A stretch of 64,000 bases of DNA from Paraglaciecola mesophila KMM 241 (lineage in GTDB: Bacteria; Pseudomonadota; Gammaproteobacteria; Enterobacterales; Alteromonadaceae), in NCBI RefSeq assembly GCF_000315015.1, contig NZ_BAEP01000004.1, positions 124,001 to 188,000 on the forward strand, read 5' to 3'. A program made the position numbers and the translations under genes. Under the pieces are notes generated by a model. It searched no databases, was not told the origin of the DNA, and saw only the letters and a program-made list of their open reading frames with translations. This document shows positions 62,857 through 64,000 of this stretch, piece by piece; within the stretch, counting starts at the first letter, position 1; every line of letters starts with the position of its first letter.

Positions 62857-64000
62857 ATGAACATATCTCATTTCTTTATTGATCGACCGAAGTTTGCTTC
62901 GGTCTTGGCAATTATCGTATTAATCATAGGTAGCCTTGCGTACTTCAGTTTGCCAGTTGAGCAGTACCCACAAATAGCGCCGCCCACAGTACAAGTTGTT
63001 GCTTCCTACCCGGGCGCCAGTGCTGAAATAGCGGCTAAAACCGTCGCAACCCCATTGGAGCAAGAAATTAACGGCGTGGAAAACATGCTATATATTTCGT
63101 CTCAATCAACGGCTGATGGGCGAGTCACCATCACGGTTACCTTTAAACTAGGAACGGATTTAGATAACGCACAAGTACAGGTACAAAACCGCGTTGCAAT
63201 CGCAGAGCCCAGATTACCTGAAACGGTTCGCCGTTTAGGTATTACCACCAAAAAGAATTCACCGGATTTAATGTTAGTGGTTAACATGTACTCACCCAAC
63301 GGTACGTATGACCAAACCTACATTGCTAACTATGCTGCGCTACAAATTCGTGACCAATTATCTCGTATCGATGGAGTCGGCGACATCTTAACCTTTGGTG
63401 CAAGCCAATACTCGATGCGCGTTTGGTTAGATCCAGATATTATCGCGTCTCTTGATATGACAGCCGCCGAAGTAGTGACGGCATTACGAGGGCAAAATAT
63501 TCAGGTTGCCAGCGGTACCTTAAACCAAGCGCCTGTGGATGCGGGGCAAACTGCATTTGAGTTAAACGTGCAAACCCAAGGGCAATTGATAGAGCCTGAA
63601 GAGTTTGAAAACGTCATTATCAAAAACCAAGACGGAAAAATTGTGCGCTTGCGCGATGTTGGCCGTGTTGAACTTGGTGCTGAAAGTTACACCACTCGTG
63701 GCTATTTAGGCGATAAAAAAGCAGTAGCAATGCCGGTATTCCAGCGCCCAGGCTCGAATGCTATCGAGACCGCCGATGCCATTAAAGCTGCCATGGTTGA
63801 GGTTGCGAAACGCTTCCCACCAGATTTAACTTATGAAATTGCTTATAACCCAACCAACTTTATCAGTGAGTCAATTACCGCCGTTGAACACACCATTTAC
63901 GAAGCGATAGCCCTTGTTGTTTTGGTAATCATGGTATTTTTACAAAACTGGCGCGCCGCGCTTATTCCAATCATCGCTATTCCTATTTCATTGGTCGGTA
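62857..64000 (+). CDS. RND efflux pump permease (AcrB/MexB-like), 3' truncated
   Basis: The frame is open to the right edge (381 residues visible of about 1050). It starts with a typical N-terminus, MNISHFFIDRPKFASVLAII, then SLPVEQYPQIAPPTVQV and NGVENMLYISSQSTADGRVTITVTF, all classic HAE1-family motifs. The second helix begins near VVLVIMVFLQNWRAALIPIIAIP. The AAGGACG site precedes the ATG. With the upstream adaptor it forms a multidrug efflux pump; the outer membrane partner, if linked, is outside the window. Confidence 0.95.
   Translation, partial: MNISHFFIDRPKFASVLAIIVLIIGSLAYFSLPVEQYPQIAPPTVQVVASYPGASAEIAAKTVATPLEQEINGVENMLYISSQSTADGRVTITVTFKLGTDLDNAQVQVQNRVAIAEPRLPETVRRLGITTKKNSPDLMLVVNMYSPNGTYDQTYIANYAALQIRDQLSRIDGVGDILTFGASQYSMRVWLDPDIIASLDMTAAEVVTALRGQNIQVASGTLNQAPVDAGQTAFELNVQTQGQLIEPEEFENVIIKNQDGKIVRLRDVGRVELGAESYTTRGYLGDKKAVAMPVFQRPGSNAIETADAIKAAMVEVAKRFPPDLTYEIAYNPTNFISESITAVEHTIYEAIALVVLVIMVFLQNWRAALIPIIAIPISLVG

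Noticed and set aside
1-64000. tRNA, rRNA, CRISPR array, insertion sequence, integrase or prophage genes
   Set aside because: None was found: no transposase- or integrase-like frame, no regularly spaced repeats, and no cloverleaf sequence that I could recognise by eye.

Overview
The window reads as chromosomal DNA of a marine gammaproteobacterium of the Alteromonadales, most like Paraglaciecola, Glaciecola or Alteromonas. This rests on general character (about 45 percent GC by eye, TonB-dependent receptors, PEP-CTERM proteins, a TRAP transporter, a carboxynorspermidine pathway, a TPR sulfotransferase beside a TonB receptor, a stand-alone aceK) and not on any database search. I see no rRNA, tRNA, CRISPR array, insertion sequence or phage gene. 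Both ends cut through genes: an Hsp70-like yegD on the left and an RND efflux pump permease on the right.

Layout. 1-5.2 kb: yegD end, a nitroreductase, and a two-gene operon of an NCS1 permease and a mannitol-type polyol dehydrogenase. 5.7-10.3 kb: a Tat-exported PhoD phosphatase divergent from topoisomerase III. 10.3-18.0 kb: a membrane PQQ-dependent dehydrogenase, a two-domain VOC lipoprotein, a TonB receptor and a divergent alpha/beta-hydrolase lipoprotein; these may form one nutrient-use locus. 18.0-19.8 kb: two tandem paralogous PEP-CTERM proteins. 20.1-24.7 kb: an S9 peptidase, arsenate reductase, and an AraC regulator with a DMT exporter. 24.8-27.6 kb: a complete TRAP transporter operon. 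28.0-34.5 kb: an SDR enzyme, a small sulfotransferase, a TPR sulfotransferase and a second TonB receptor, the last two separated by a strong terminator. 34.9-41 kb: a large-subunit catalase, a two-gene membrane cytochrome-like operon, a broken LuxR-type AAA regulator, a third PEP-CTERM protein and a nucleotidyltransferase.

41.2-50.5 kb: aceK, an MscS channel, a MAPEG protein, then a forward run of ZIP transporter, diguanylate cyclase and a PLP enzyme, then Kelch lipoprotein, pnuC and a nicotinamide riboside kinase. 50.5-50.8 kb is a structured non-coding stretch ending in a strong terminator and is a good small RNA candidate. 51.3-53.8 kb: the carboxynorspermidine dehydrogenase and decarboxylase genes. 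53.8-58.0 kb: exported MsrA, an EmrAB-type drug efflux operon and its divergent TetR regulator with a clear palindromic operator. 58.5-64 kb: OsmC, a CxxS thioredoxin lipoprotein, a protein resembling a degenerate HD-GYP protein, and the start of an RND efflux operon.

I did not find one unmistakable new system. The best leads are the candidate small RNA at 50.5-50.74 kb, the TonB receptor beside a PQQ-dependent enzyme (possible cofactor scavenging), the NCS1-polyol dehydrogenase pair, the terminator wedged ten bases before the TPR-sulfotransferase start, and a diguanylate cyclase whose reading frame suggests an ATT start codon.
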